DNA from: Opisthorchis felineus
Lineage: Eukaryota; Platyhelminthes; Trematoda; Opisthorchiida; Opisthorchiidae
Assembly (NCBI GenBank): GCA_004794785.1
Contig: SJOL01007534.1
Coordinates: 96,204 to 160,203, forward strand
Direction of reading: 5' to 3'
Length of the DNA: 64,000 bases
The notes under the pieces are model-generated. The model was not told where the DNA came from, ran no database searches, and was given only the letters and a program-made list of their open reading frames with translations. This document shows positions 39,243 through 52,060 of the stretch, one piece after another. A program made the translations under genes and the position numbers. The first letter of the stretch is position 1. Each line of letters starts with the position of its first letter.

Positions 39243-39669
39243 ATTCCCTTCTTTGCAGTGTATTATCCAGAATAATTCCGCCAGGACAGGAGAAAGACCA
39301 TTCAAACGAGAGTGATGTGAACGTGAATTCTACACCTACAACTAAAGTTCTATTTCATTCGGAACTAAGAAACTCATGTTTGAATCCGGAAGACTGGTTG
39401 ATAAGGAGCAGACAAGTTTTTATCGCCATGTGTTTGTCCTAGGAGTAATGCAAGGTGCATCAGTGATGACAAATATAGCAGCTTTTTCCTAGTTCATTTT
39501 AGAAGCAGCATTCAAACCTTTACACTTCTTCTATGGAAGTTCAGGAAAACAAATCACTGTATCTGAAAACCTCAGCATGCTTAGATGAATGACAAAACTG
39601 CATTTTTGTCTGCTCTGAAAGAAAACAAGGCAACATAGAAAAAGACCACGCTTGTAACGCCTGACTTAC

Positions 39670-39741
39670 AGTATCTGTAAGTTTTCTAATCCTTCGAAAG
39701 ACCCCCGTTGTAAGCAAGAAATTTTGTTTCTGTGCAGGTAC
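39670..39741 (-). CDS. slit: slit-like exon: leucine-rich repeat, domain 2
   Basis: A 72-bp exon, phase 2-2, encoding YLHRNKISCLQRGSF plus EGLENLQIL. The acceptor is TTTATGTTCCAG and the donor is GTAAGT at 39669-39664. The buried Cys at NKISCL is also present in the matching Slit D2 repeat of other animals (NKINCL), which supports the domain assignment. An overlapping open frame in another reading phase (39541-39807) is a shadow of this exon and should not be annotated. Confidence 0.88.
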
Positions 39742-42700
39742 CTGGAACATAAAACAGATAGGTAATTTATTGAGGGCAATGATTGTGTAAGCGTTTCGTC
39801 CAGGCATAACGTCACTGTAAATGTGTGATCGGAAGAGAAAGGAATTTCGTGACTATCAACTCAAATAAGCTTTTCACATAGACGACCGTAAGAAATGGTT
39901 TCGTCTATCGGGTTGATTTAAGGGTGAATACACGGCTTACACCATTCAAATGTCAAATATTTCTGTATAGATTTCTGTTGTCTATGATATATGACATAAA
40001 GGTCTTTTTATTTACGCAAAAGGCATTATTTGTTCTGAGATTATTGAGAGTCGGATGGGGAACTATTCTAGCTGGGCTTGATTCTAACGATGTGTACGCA
40101 GGGACTAGTGGATTGCTTTGGAAAGTGAATCACATTTTTGACTTGCTATCAGGTGACTGGAACTAAGTGTGACTTTTTGTTTATTCTGGTTATCACTTTT
40201 CCATGAAATGATTTATGGAACAACTAGTTCCAACACTTTGACGATTAAGTTGAGCACAATTTTTCCCGGACTTTCGGAAAGAAAGAGTGCGAATACTTTT
40301 GTCAGTCGACATGTGAACGTAGATGTCAGCTTTTGACCCAGAAGAATGTGACTGGTCCAAGAACAACCATTCTTCGTGATTAGAACTTATCCGGTGAATG
40401 TACCAGAACTGGTCGCTTGACCCTCGGTGAACAGGTTTCACCGCAGCCCTACTAAACATATTTGAACGCGTGGTGAATATGAATCCCGTGATTCACTGGT
40501 TTAGTCCATACGATTGACGACCACCAAGCATATATAACTGGGAAGTAAAGTGTGGTACATCGGCAGACGGCGATCACTATTCAATTCGACCGATCCCAAC
40601 ATATTTGCCTGGTGGAGTCCACTCAGGCCGAAAACCTTGCTGGTTCACCTTTTTAGAACCAACCACGACCTGTTTTAATAATTACCATCTTCGAAACTAA
40701 GCCTTACTAGTTTTACGCTTGTTGGGTGCGGGTTGCAGAATAACCTCGTCTGCTTTCAATTGGCCAAATTTTGGACGCAGTCAATCGCATGAGCTAAATC
40801 GAGAAATGCACACAGGTAAATTTTTTGCCCAAAAGAGGCTCAATTTCACTTCCATTCACTAGAGCGTAAGAATCCTGACAGACTCAGATAGTTGCACATT
40901 AATGCCTTCGAGTTTGTCTGAAGAAGGTGTATGTTATCAAAAACCAACACATCTCGTATCTACAGGGACGCGACGTAAATTTTTTGCTTATAAAAAGACG
41001 TTTTGTCTGTGCGATTTACCATCTACGGTGGTAAACAACCCGTAGGATGACAAGGAAACCGGGCGTTAAATTCCCGACCTGGGGGTAATCATTTCATTAC
41101 GCCATGAGGAACACTGATATTTTTGAAATACGAGTCTGAAGAACCGATGTCTGAACACCAAAAGGAGAAGTCCTCGGAAATAGAAAAAACAGCATCAACA
41201 CCGCGATTGCGACTTAAATAGAGGAGAACAAAAATAGGAATAGCGTCAAAAACATTTCTGTTCAAGCAGGTTTTAATCAACCTGAAGGAACCACGTGAGT
41301 AAACAAGTAAACCTATCATTCATTCGCTGTGGTTGTTTGTTGAAATATCTGTACAATCAGATGTTTCGTCATTTGTTTTCATCCATTTGTCCAGTTATTG
41401 TTACCGGATGACCCTCCTCCTTGGATGAATTAATGAGTTGACTCACTGACCATACCTGTCTAGGTAACGAGGCATTCGTCTGAAGGTAGGGTAACCTATT
41501 GGATATGAAGTCTTATCCAGAGTTCAACTCCCAGAGGGCTCAGAATTTTCTTTCCTCAAGAACGGTTTTACCAGCAAAATGATTAGCCTCCATGCAAACT
41601 TCAGTATTTGACCCTGCTGCATCATTTTGAGCTTTTACTGTTCGCCGGTGGCCAAGCCCCCAGACTGACCTATTGATAACCGCCGAACTTGCATAGTTGG
41701 ATTCATGGTAGCTTCAGGCAGAGGTTTCACCAAAAACATTGGTCACACTATAAATTAAATTTAGACATACTCAACTGGAACCTAACAAAATGTCACCGCG
41801 TAGACGGCTTGGAAGTGGTTTCTCGTTATCAACCATTGGCAGTCGGGCTGAAAACATCATTTTGAACCCTTTAGCGCCATTCTGTCTGGGACACTGCACA
41901 CACAATACAATACACTTACCAACCACTTTCCAACCTGCTTGAAACGGGAGCACGAATCTGGCGAACAGTTTTTCCATCGGTATGACAGCACACTCCCTCC
42001 ATGTACCTTGCTGCAACTCAGTCATTACTGCAAACAATCGTCTCATTTTCACCTGTCCTTGCTATCTTAACTAATAACGTTTTGTGACGTGGAGGGCAGT
42101 TGTTGGTTGTGATGGCGATCTTTCGGCCCCACTTACTTATACTCAATCGTACAGCGGGGGTCAGCCGGTAAACAGATCAGTCTAAAAAGATCAGGTCTAA
42201 ACCTGGGGGTTCCTGCTTTTCTTCCACTCAAGTACTGGAATAGAGTGGCTGGTTAATGATTACATGAACTACCGGAAGTTTTGTCGGTCAGACGGAGAAG
42301 TGGTCAGTGCACTGTGACTGCTACTCCACGCATTGGATCTGTCTGCTTCAAACACGTGTCTTGGAAATTGTAAGATTGTGCGGACTCTTTTGCAGTGACT
42401 GGCGCGCAGAGCATAACATAGTCAGTAAAACAGCTCCGAAAACGCTCGTCCATTGTTTCTGCAACTGGGAAGTGAAAAACTGCAGTTTCCAATGTGGCAT
42501 GCTAACTGCATAAACTACTAGACGAGAGAAGTGTCCTCTTGGTGAGCACTCCGTCCTATCTTCTAAACATGTCCTTGGGTAAATTTTCAAAATTGGCATG
42601 AGGGAGATAGGCTGAAAGGACCTCGACCACTGGTACAATTATATCAACCAAGATGATACAAGTATCCTCTGTTTATAAGGTTACTTAAGACAATTATATT

Positions 42701-42755
42701 ACTAAGCGAATAACTACAGATATAAAACGAAGACGACTGTCTATATATTACTCAC
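39742..42755 (-). other. slit intron (3.0 kb)
   Basis: A possible degenerate tRNA-like segment lies at about 41460-41540 (B-box-like GAGTTCAACTCC). Nothing else was recognised. Confidence 0.5.
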
Positions 42756-42827
42756 AATATCCGCAAACTGTCCAGTCCGCCAAAGAGTCCTGGTGGCAAC
42801 AGCTGGAGTTTGTTTGAACTCATATAT
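42756..42827 (-). CDS. slit: slit-like exon: leucine-rich repeat, domain 2
   Basis: A 72-bp exon, phase 2-2, encoding YMSSNKLQLLPPGLF plus GGLDSLRIL. It is a canonical 24-residue LRR. The acceptor TATTTTACAG and the donor GTGAGT at 42755-42750 are strong. It resembles the D2 repeat of vertebrate Slit that reads NKITELPKSLFEGL. Splicing to the next exon gives LRILYLHRNKIS, which keeps the repeat register. The concave face of this domain is where Robo Ig1 binds in characterised Slits. Confidence 0.88.
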
Positions 42828-43844
42828 CTGTAAAATAATGTCAAAATGTATAGAAAGGAAAGCATTAACGCAGAAGTTTGAAAACCTAATGACCAAAACA
42901 GGGCACCGCACAATAGTACGTGGATGGATGTTGAGGCGCCGTGCCGTGGTTGTATTTACAGCAGTGTATACAACTAGATCCGCCACCCACTTTCCAGAGG
43001 GTGCATAGGTAAGTTATAAGCGTAAAAGATGCGGAACCATTCACCATTTGGCTTCATTACCCCCTTGTACTAGCTGTGAGTTAGACAACAATCGTTATAG
43101 AGTTCACTTAAGGAACTCAGGGACGCTGTGTTTGTACGAAATGCTTTCACATGGTTGATATGTTTAATGTGAGATAGAAAGTGCTGTCTTCGGCTTTCTG
43201 GAAAATATTCATGCCCATCATCAAATGGGGTCTGAATAGCGACCTCTGTGAGACGAGCCCATCGAATAACAGACAGTCCTTAATCTATGTCATCTACATT
43301 CTCCCACATCAAACTAGTCAGTGGCCACCTGGATCTAAAGAATACAGCTCTGTAGAATGTAGTTTCTCGGCTAAAGTCGTAAACGGTGTAGGTTTGACTA
43401 CCTGTTTTGGATAGATGTCCCATTCTAGGCTTCTGGTGGATTTCTGCCTTTGGGTTCCCCGGCCGACGGGTGAAGGGTCTACTTTATCAGGTACTCTAGA
43501 AAAGGAAGAATACTGTCATTTAGGTGAAAATTTTTCACGAGTTCTGGACTGTTCTGTGTTGCGCTCGTACTGACGACTTTCGTGAAGTGATCCACAGCTC
43601 AGAACATCCAGTTTTAGAAGGCATTGTATTTCGGCTAACTCCTACTTCGAACAACTGTTTCACCATGTTTCACTCGTTGATTAACTTTTCATTTGGTTGG
43701 CAACGGATAACGAAATAAACGATTCAACACCACATACCAGAACCGCAGTTAGCGGGTCATATATTTACAGAACCTTGCAAACGAAGAAATGGGTTTATGG
43801 TTGAAAATGTCACCGAAATATTTGTGTGATGACCATAAACTCAC
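42828..43844 (-). other. slit intron (1.0 kb)
   Basis: No feature recognised. Confidence 0.55.
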
Positions 43845-43916
43845 AGTGAGGACAGTTTCTTCAGATGTGAAAACGTGTTCGGGTCCACATGTGATATACG
43901 ATTATTGTCTAGGACT
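43845..43916 (-). CDS. slit: slit-like exon: leucine-rich repeat, domain 2
   Basis: A 72-bp exon, phase 2-2, that encodes one 24-residue LRR: VLDNNRISHVDPNTF then SHLKKLSSL. It has the typical L-x-x-N-x-I-x-x-V spacing and the F-x-x-L-x-x-L-x-x-L end. The acceptor is TTGATTCCAG and the donor is GTGAGT at 43844-43839. It follows the D2 LRRNT directly in the assembled transcript. It could be D2 repeat 1 or 2 of other Slits. One repeat seems absent or missed in the 5.8-kb intron upstream. Confidence 0.85.
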
Positions 43917-45881
43917 CTGGAATCAAGTGGAAATACTTATTAGTATCACGAGATGTAACAGACTGTTTAGCATGCTTCAACCAGTTTCCGTATAAAAAGG
44001 TGGTCCACGAAAAAAATGGCTTACTAATTCAGGATCTATTAGACACAGTGTAAAAAAACCCAGGCTTTTGCTGCTGCGTCACTGAATTTTGTAAAAGTGC
44101 GCATCGAAGTAGCAACATTGGTACATTTCGTGCATTTGAGTGTGGCTGGGTGGCTTCACCTTTGTCAGCCGGCCGTGACTAAGCCTGACCTTCTGTCGAT
44201 GTTTACGGACTGAACTACTCCAAGTTTGAGATACCCGAAATTGTACTGTTCTGCTGTATCATAGTCGATATCATTGACTAAATTTACAATATGTATATTA
44301 AATAAAATCTTGATCCCATTGTTAACCCCAAATTCCAGATAAGTTGCCCAGTTGTCGTTTATAAAATGACCAGCTCTCTGTCCATCCTTACATCCAGTGA
44401 AGTGTTTATTGCATTAAAAATTGCTGTCAGTCAAGCTGGCAGTGAATCAAAAGTTTGTGACCAGAGAAGAATCTTGATATATAGTGTCCCCTCCAAATGG
44501 GAGTCTCTCAACAGATCTGATTAAGAGGGCCTCTTCTGGAGAGAGGTGCCTCTTCGGAAAGATTGACCAAAACCTTGGTTTCACATAACAACCTGATAAA
44601 CCCCATTTCAAATAATCAATCTTTTGTGTTCTATCTAGTTGACCTCGTTTGAACTAGTGTCATCATACAGTGAACATAGGATGTTACTGAAGACCTTGAT
44701 GTCCAATTTTTTCGCGCAATCTCATTCAGTGAAGTGTGATTTCCATCGTGGTCCTGAGATCGATCTAATTCTACTCATCATAATTTCTCTAATCTTCCTT
44801 TGATTGGCCGTCCTCGAATTCATCATCGCGTAAACACCATTATCTATGAAAAAGCATTAAATGTAGACTACTTTGTGAACTGCCATACCCCATGCTTGAA
44901 GAAAGTCCAACAATATGATGATGTTTTCCCACGCTTCCATCACCAGTACAGTCAATCCGGGTTTGAATGGCGGACACTTTTTTAAGTAGATGGAGTCGCG
45001 ATAGAGTTTTTGACGATAATGTAACCCTTACGTTGGCAACCGGTAACAGCTTAGAATTGCTCAGCAGGTCCTGTGAGATGCCTTCGTCCGAAATGAACGT
45101 TCTTCAGTTGAGGAAACGGAACACCCTATTTGTCACGACCTGATCATTTAAGGACTCGAGTTATTTAGCTGGAACGTCACAACTGTCTGTGCTCACAATA
45201 TATGTAGGAAGAATAACCTAGTCACTATGAGCCCAAATTCTATGGTAGAACTAGTGATTTGTTGTATTACAAACAAGTCATGGGACTATCACAGCTAAAG
45301 AGAAATTGATTGCCAAAATAAGTAGCTGTTGTTTGGGAGTAGTGTAGCAAAGAGTGTAATTTGTAAGTAATCGTGAATCTTGCCCGACAATCCAATCGTA
45401 AAATTTATGGGATCAGAGTGACATGAGCTGATGAAAGGGAAAGGGCCCTAGCCGGCTCTACAAAATGGGGGGCGGGCTGAGTTGCTTTTGAAGTAAACCG
45501 TACTGTACTCTAGCCTTCGTTTTTACTATGCGTTGCACGGGAAACAGGTGCTGATAGAGACTCGAACTAAATGGTTTCTGTCACATCGTTTCCGGCTCAG
45601 ATCTTTTGAAGTCCGACTGTTCCTCGTGCGTTCATATCATGACGATTGTTGACATTTGTATTGAGCATAACCTCATGGATTCAGTAACCCGTGTGAAATT
45701 TGGCCCTACACAGAGCTTGCCTGTGAGCAACCCGCATGAGCATTGTAATAAGGTGACATGCAAAGTAACTCATCCCAGCAGTTGGTGATATAAAAGGATT
45801 TGGGAATTTTAACGCAGGTTTCATCCTGTAAGTGAGACCATTCATTGCTGAAAATCCGAGAAGCATTGTACAGATTTTTTG

Positions 45882-46065
45882 AACCCGCTCGTGACCGAAC
45901 GGTACAAACTACTAGCCGGAAAGTCACGGGTTTGAGAACCCCTGGAATTTCGGGAGATGCGCACTGCTGATGATTCCTAATAAAGATGAAACTGGTACAC
46001 AGTTCTTCTCAGCTTTTGAGCATCGATCGGTTTCACTTCCAAGGCGAAATTTCCAACAAAACATC
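45882..46065 (+). mobile_element. tRNA-like SINE, family C copy 3
   Basis: CCGCTCGTGACCGAACGG, a degraded B box (ACGGGTTTGAGAACC), then GATGCGCACTGCTGATG, CCTAATAAAGATGAAAC and CTTCTCAGCTTTTGAGCATC. It has the same block order as copies 1 and 2. Confidence 0.72.
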
Positions 46066-47936
46066 CCTGTTGTATTATTAATGCCATCTCAGCTACACGA
46101 GTAAATCCGCGGTAAACGGGATTCCTCAGGTGCGTATGAATGGGATCGTTCAAATGGCTCCTCGGATAGAAAACTAAGGCTGGTTATTCGAAGACCAGGA
46201 GCACGGATGCAGATGGTAAATCTGACTTAAATAAAGCCCATCTTCCGGACGGTTTTTACTTGATCTGGTTGGATTAAGAATAGTCGAACAGGGCATTATT
46301 TATGGAAACCCCGAATAAAACCGTGTCCCCGACAACTGATTATCAGATTTACAAACAGGAATCTTACAAACAATCCAGGTGTTTGAACATTCTCCACAGA
46401 TACAGTGAAATTACCGACTTTGTCTGCAACATTCGCAAGCCGCACCTGGGCTGCAAGACGCCAGCACTTCTGCCTACGAACATCACAAATCATCTGATTC
46501 TCAGTTTGGTTTGATTGTGGGAATCTTGGAATCTGGCGCTTGGCTATGCGGAATAATTATGTTTTACTAAGAGCAGCAAAGAAAATTGTTCATTTTTTGG
46601 CAACATCAGATCACAATTAAATTCGAGACTTCAATGCTAGTGGTCGTTTGGTGGTGAAATAAAATGGAACTTAATCTGATGGATATTGTCCTGGTTTGCC
46701 ATGGTTCTTTGCTTCTTGTCTTATGATATGGGTGTTATTACCTATGATACAGTTTGTTTCACCCTACTACACCAAAAACAAACACCGGGGGGAAATGAAG
46801 TGGAGTGCTCAAGTTCTCCCACCAAGATGACCTTATCACATACTGAAATTCACAAGGGGTAAAAAAATGCGGGCAAGAGAGAGCAGGGCAACATCATTTT
46901 AATGGACTTCATTGTAGCTTCAACTATGAAGGTTTGTTGACCTACCAGATAACTTTTCGCAGACTTTTAGTTAATCCAACCAGTACACAAGCATAAAAGT
47001 GCCCTAAGGTATGACAAGTTATTGAGGACTGTCCGACATATAATTTTAAACCACCGTCCATAATTTTTACAAGTCAGTTGGAAATGTTTGCAACTGATTC
47101 AGAAGTCATCGTTTCAGAAGGGCTTTAGATCAATCAAGCTGACATGTGGTGGATTAGATCTGAATTGCATGAACCAAACCGACCAAAAATGCTAGGTAAT
47201 CTCAACCCCCCAACTAAATAGTCGTGGCACTCACGAACGCATACAGACCAACAAAAGTTACCTTTGGTACCCACGGTGAATCATTAACTGAGGCGCCTTG
47301 ACCTGATTAGTTCTCCGTCTGCCCTAAAATCTGACCAACCTGGTAACCTGGTCACTCGGCCAAAAGAAGCTCTTGTGTCAAAAGCGAAAAGCTGCCCAGT
47401 TAGAAATTACCTATTGTTTACCAAGCCCTTCTGAAACAACTCCCATACTATTAACCGAAATAGTGACCTAATTGAAAGGCAATCATTCTACAGCCCGATT
47501 TCCCTAATCAGAAGTATATCCGAACAGCACTCGGTTTCTAGCATTCCGGAACAAACAACTCATCACATGCCGGTTCATTCATACGGTGGAAGGCTGAAGC
47601 ACACCTAGCTTTCTCACCTGCCGATCAAGAGCCAGGTGTTTATCGTATCGGGTTGCGTTGGTAGGATGTGAATGGGTTTACTTTACCATCCCAAACAAGT
47701 CCGGGAATTGAATGACAGTTGTTTCACCCGCCGGCGGGCCTCATATTTTAGCAATCCGAAAAGCCACATAGGGAATCTGGCTTGCCATATTGAGAGTTCA
47801 ATCAACAGCTGAGTCAGCTCTCACTAACCCTCTGCTGTGTGCGAAAAAACAGTTTGTACAAAAAAGTACCCATGCGACGCTAATCTATGCATATATACAT
47901 TAGCTGGTACCATTCATTCGATACTGTTCATTTAGA

Positions 47937-48200
<264 letters not shown>

Positions 48201-48429
48201 CAACAAAGCATTTCCCCAGCATTCTTTATTTGTCCTCATGATTACACGCACATATTCTCACCTGTTCCCGGTGTCTGTATTAAAGGCCATGGAAGAACCA
48301 CGCCACTACAAACCGCGTATGTGCAAATGCAATGAAGTGGGGTTCGCTGAGCGTAGCTACAACCAACAGTCACGCAACCGGTTTATATTTTATATCCCCC
48401 TAACCGGCAGGCGTGATAACAGGTTTACA

Positions 48430-48525
48430 GACTTAGCGAACTACACTCATTTGCATACCAATTTGGTTCTGACGGGAGGCTCACCCGGAACCCAGCTGAA
48501 CCTCTCGTTTATGATGTTTTAAGGT
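48430..48525. repeat. Family A solo inverted-repeat arm
   Basis: ACACTCATTTGCATACCAAT, TTGGTTCTGACGGGAGGCTC, ACCCGGAACCCAGCTGAACC then TCTCGTTTATGATG. It matches the left arm of other copies. No core or second arm is present. Confidence 0.75.
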
Positions 48526-49735
48526 ATACAGACTGTCTCGAGTTCAATTTCACATATGTGTCCACCCTGTACGCCAACCTACAGCTTTCACACCTCTCAC
48601 TAGGATGGTCTGAGGTAGGCCCGTTACGGGCGTTCTTGCAAAAGTTTAAAGATGCAAGTGCACAAACAGAAAGTGCATCACACGAGACAGGCTGCAACTA
48701 AGTACACTTATTTGAGTGACACAGAATATTCATTAGCGGTAACACGGAGCGACACCATTTCATATTTTTTGTGATAATCATTGATAATCCTGGGGCGTTT
48801 GGAGCATTTGCACCCAACCTATGTGTCAGAAAATGTCAGTTCCTTGGGGCTATAGTTTAAATTCTCTTGCACGACAGTATATCAATATCTGTACATATGT
48901 CTACGTACAAATACAGAGAACTGTAGTTTTAAATTTGTTGAACGCGATGGGCAAGAAGCAAGAGGGGCGATTTAGGGCGAATACTCAATTCAAAAGGAAA
49001 CCTGCCCAAACAAGAACCAACTTCTAAGGTCCTCAAGTGTGCGGCAGTCGTGCTACTTTTCTTACGACTTTCACTGGGTATGGATTACTCAGAAAGGTAT
49101 ATGAGACTGTTGATTTTGACAACGGTTTAACATATGTACATCGTATTAATGGAATGGATAACTAGAATCTAAGAGATGCAAAATCGCAGATATCGCTGAA
49201 ACGCCGGACTGAACGCAGACTGAAACAGAATGGTCACTCACGCACTAGTGAGTAATCAGGTTTAACGTGGAGCAGAACATATTCCAGTACCACTGTTGCT
49301 TGTAAGGAAAGAAATTTTGAAGGCTGCGAAAAGAAGGCTAACTCGAAATTTAAGCCATACAGCTGAATTCCTTGTGAGATCGTATGGCCTACAAGTTTCT
49401 TTTGAGGGGTTGTATCCTGCCCCACTGCCCAGCTTGACTGTTATGGTAACTCCTCCATCTAGATAGGACATCCGCAAATGTTTTTGCTACACAAAAATAA
49501 ACAGAAAAGGTGGAAACACTCTCGTAGAGAGAACTTTTGTGTGAACGTCGACTTACATTTTTCTCAAATTCCTGTAGTTTTGAAATGAACTTATATTTAG
49601 GGTTTCTATGTGATTGTGAGCCAGGTTCCTGCAATAAGATAACAAAAAAGTACACGAAAATTATGTTCACACAATGTTTGTGGTTAGAAGATACATGTTT
49701 ATTGTACGGTCTTCGTGTCAAGTGGGAGGACTCAC

Positions 49736-49895
49736 AGTTCCATAATTTCACGCGGTAGATCATGTGGCACACTAGTTAGTTCACGCCGTTGGCAGTTTGC
49801 AGCCCGATCCATTGAACAATCACATACCGTCGAACAGCTTACGGAGGTTTTTGGTGTACACATCTTTGGAGGTCTGGCGTAACTTTCATCGTTTG
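49736..49895 (-). CDS. slit: slit-like exon: LRR N-terminal cap (LRRNT), domain 2
   Basis: A 160-bp exon, phase 1 to 2. After a short linker (NDESYARPPK) it encodes the LRRNT cap, with cysteines in MCTP, SCSTVCDCS and NCQRR. The cap ends in ELTSVPHDLPREIMEL, which matches the family pattern L-x-x-V/I-P-x-x-L/I-P. The acceptor CTATCTATTTTAG is good and the donor is GTGAGT at 49735-49730. An in-frame TGA lies just upstream of the acceptor, so the exon cannot extend leftwards in the transcript. The Slit LRRNT cap shields the first repeat of the solenoid. Its last bases (CT) join the LRR exon at 43.8 kb to read MELVLDNNRIS, a correct L-x-L-x-x-N register. Confidence 0.85.
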
Positions 49896-50914
49896 CTAAA
49901 ATAGATAGGGCAACTGCGATTCACAGGCGAATTTTACTGACTGACTTAAATATAGTGGAGAATACAATTACTTAATGGATGCTTATTTCAATACCACTAA
50001 AGTTCTGGTGTACATGGTTCGAGTGAGGGACCGCTCGCCGGTGAACCGATTAGTGACGAAACGTCTGTAACACGGAGAACAAGTCAGTCACCAGAATGAA
50101 GCCATGAACTGCTGAGCTAGCAGCGTCTTCTTCTATATCGAGATTAAATCAGCGCGGCATCCACTGGCGCGCTTCTCCTGGATTTTTTTCACGGTGGTGG
50201 AATTCACAACTTGGATCTCGGTGGAAAAAATGTTTGCGCCTAATAATTCATTAAAATGGTTTGATGTATCGTACACTAGTCCACATATTCGTGTTTAGTT
50301 TGCTGTCTTAATTGAAGGTTGAGTTAAAATTTCTTACTTAATTTAAGCCAAGAGGATAAAGTTGTTTCACTGTGCAAGCAGGGTCTGGTAAATATCTCTG
50401 GGATGAAATTGCACCGGAAATTATTGCGAAATCCACTGAGTGTGGGGGAGGGGCTATAGAGTACGCGAGTTGCTATTTCAAGATCAGACATTACTCTTGA
50501 TTTTCTCTGTTCATTTTTGATTAAAAGAAAATACAAACCCTCACGGTTTTGTACTGCAGTTTTTCCATATTTTAAACGGCATAGAACTCATGAAATACCA
50601 TCACAGGAGTTGCTTTCGAGAACTGGGCATTCCGTCAGAGAGGATGAGCCACAGCACACCCTGAGTTGTTTTTGTGGGAAACTAGTGGATGCGAATACTT
50701 GAAAATTAACGCAATCATTCGCCTGAATGGAGTTTTATCTTTATCACAACATCACAGTTCATTTGAGTCCACATGTTTTTCACAAGTTTTAGTTAATATC
50801 CATTCACAATCCTGCCTTTTTCATACTGTTTGAAAGATTCCAATATCATCTTTTAAAACCATACAGACCACGCAAAAGTATCCTTTTGATTTACTTCGTC
50901 AGATTCTCGCCATT

Positions 50915-51288
50915 TAGTTGTGAACAATACTAGTGCAAACAAATTTTGTTTTGCGAGAGACTCACCTGGAACCAGGCTGAATCTCTCGTTTGTGATGTTT
51001 CCAGGCAACTGAGTGTGCTGCATCAGGCCACCTCATGTTCCAGTTGCTATGATATTCGAGATATCGCGGTGCATGTAATTTTGCGCAATGTACTACTCAT
51101 AAGGTTGCTGAAAATTCTTCGACAGCCCACGACCGGTTTCACCCTTCTTGGGGTTCATCAGGTAGGCGCAGTCCCTAGTTTTCGTCAACCTTATGTTCTA
51201 CTGGAAACATCACAAACGAGGGATTCAGCTGGGTTCCAGGTAAGTCTCTCGCAAAACCAAATTTGTTTGCAACTGGGTGCATTTCACT
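50915..51288 (-). repeat. Family A element, full-length with both inverted-repeat arms
   Basis: Left arm 50936-51008 (GCGAGAGACTCACCTGGAAC ... CTCTCGTTTGTGATGTTTCC). Right arm 51198-51270 is its inverse. Between them is about 190 bp of unique sequence plus the core. The motif on the minus strand, 51161-51136, is CTGATGA, stem ACCC, loop CAAGAA, stem GGGT, GAAAC. The copy at 11.1 kb has GCCC/GGGC, a compensated base pair. The structure suggests a non-autonomous DNA transposon; no transposase was seen. Target-site duplication is uncertain. Confidence 0.82.
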
Positions 51289-51504
51289 ACTAGTGTCGGT
51301 TTTTTGTTCCTCATAGTTTCTGCAAATTGGGTCAGGTAATATTTTGCAAAGATTTCTCTACACAGGTAGCATACTGCCCATTTTTTATACGCTAACAATA
51401 TTTTGTTCAACCTTTGCCTTCGCTAGAATTGATAATGCTATATAGTTTTGAACAGTGAAACTAAGAAATTCGTAGTCAAACACAACCATGTTCGCAAGAC
51501 AGAG

Positions 51505-51690
51505 CTGGTGCCTGGTTGTTGGTCTGTTAACCAGCTTGGCGGTTGGATTGAAAACGTTTCATCACCAATCGAGGTGACATCGTCAGTGCGCACTGATGAT
51601 GTCTCCTCGTATGGTGACGAAACGTTTGCTAGCCAATTGCCAAGCTCGGCGAACAGATCAACAGCCACCTGATCAACAACCAATAATCCT
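51505..51690. repeat. Family B: two copies head to head
   Basis: Two family B units in opposite orientation meet at the palindrome TCAGTGCGCACTGA (51582-51595). Minus unit: CTGACGA at 51586-51580 to GAAAC at 51560-51556. Plus unit: CTGATGA at 51593 to GAAAC at 51623. Each has a pairing stem between the blocks (GTCACC/GGTGAT and GTCTCC/GGTGAC). Bodies with GCCAAGCTCGGCGAACAG point outwards. Confidence 0.8.
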
Positions 51691-51699
51691 TTCCTTCAG

Positions 51700-51908
51700 C
51701 CTGTGCTTACATAGTTTCTAAACAGCTCTGAAGGCGGTCTTCGAGCAGTTTGATTGATCACCTGTGAATCTGAGTTGATCTCAATTCCTTGTATCTGGTT
51801 GGTTTGTTGGGCACATTCAATTCGACAGCGCTGTGCCTGATTGTTCTGTTGTGATTGGGCCGTTTCCATCCTGCTTGGCTTGCTGTTTAGAAACTATATA
51901 AGCACAGG
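51700..51908. repeat. Inverted repeat flanking a spacer between family B copies
   Basis: The 27-bp arm CCTGTGCTTACATAGTTTCT (51700-51726) is repeated inverted at 51882-51908 with one mismatch. It lies between the head-to-head pair and the copy at 51.94 kb, so the whole 51.5-52.06 kb block is a nested fold-back. Confidence 0.75.
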
Positions 51909-51929
51909 CAGAAGAGGAGGATTTTACCC

Positions 51930-52060
51930 ACTCAACCCAGCACTGACAATATCACCTCGATTGGTGATGAAACGGTTGCTATCCAACTGCCAAGCTCGGC
52001 GAACAGGCCAACAAACAAGCAGCGCACCCGAGCTACATATACTCCACAACATTGCCAGAG
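51930..52060 (+). repeat. Family B element copy
   Basis: CACTGACAATATCACC, loop TCGATT, GGTGATGAAAC, then CAACTGCCAAGCTCGGCGAA. Stem ATCACC/GGTGAT is perfect; the first core block has one change (CTGACAA). Confidence 0.75.

Larger units (their letters stand above)
33642..39669 (-). other. slit intron (6.0 kb)
   Basis: Holds the family A hairpin at 37.6 kb, the gypsy-like remnant at 38.8-39.1 kb, a hammerhead-like motif at 39.2 kb and a C-rich stretch at 36.17-36.48 kb of unknown origin. Open frames at 33873-34280 (135 codons) and elsewhere have no recognisable domain. Confidence 0.55.

Noticed and set aside
43100..43170. Candidate LRR exon HVKAFRTNTASLSSL, minus strand
   Set aside because: Leucine spacing is off by one, no asparagine, and a poor donor.
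46330..46420. Candidate LRR fragment VENVQTPGLF before GTAAGA, minus strand
   Set aside because: No acceptor at the right distance and the wrong register.
50928..51295. TACTAGTG as an 8-bp target-site duplication around family A
   Set aside because: Comparison with other copies places the left TACTAGTG inside the inverted-repeat arm, so it is probably coincidence.
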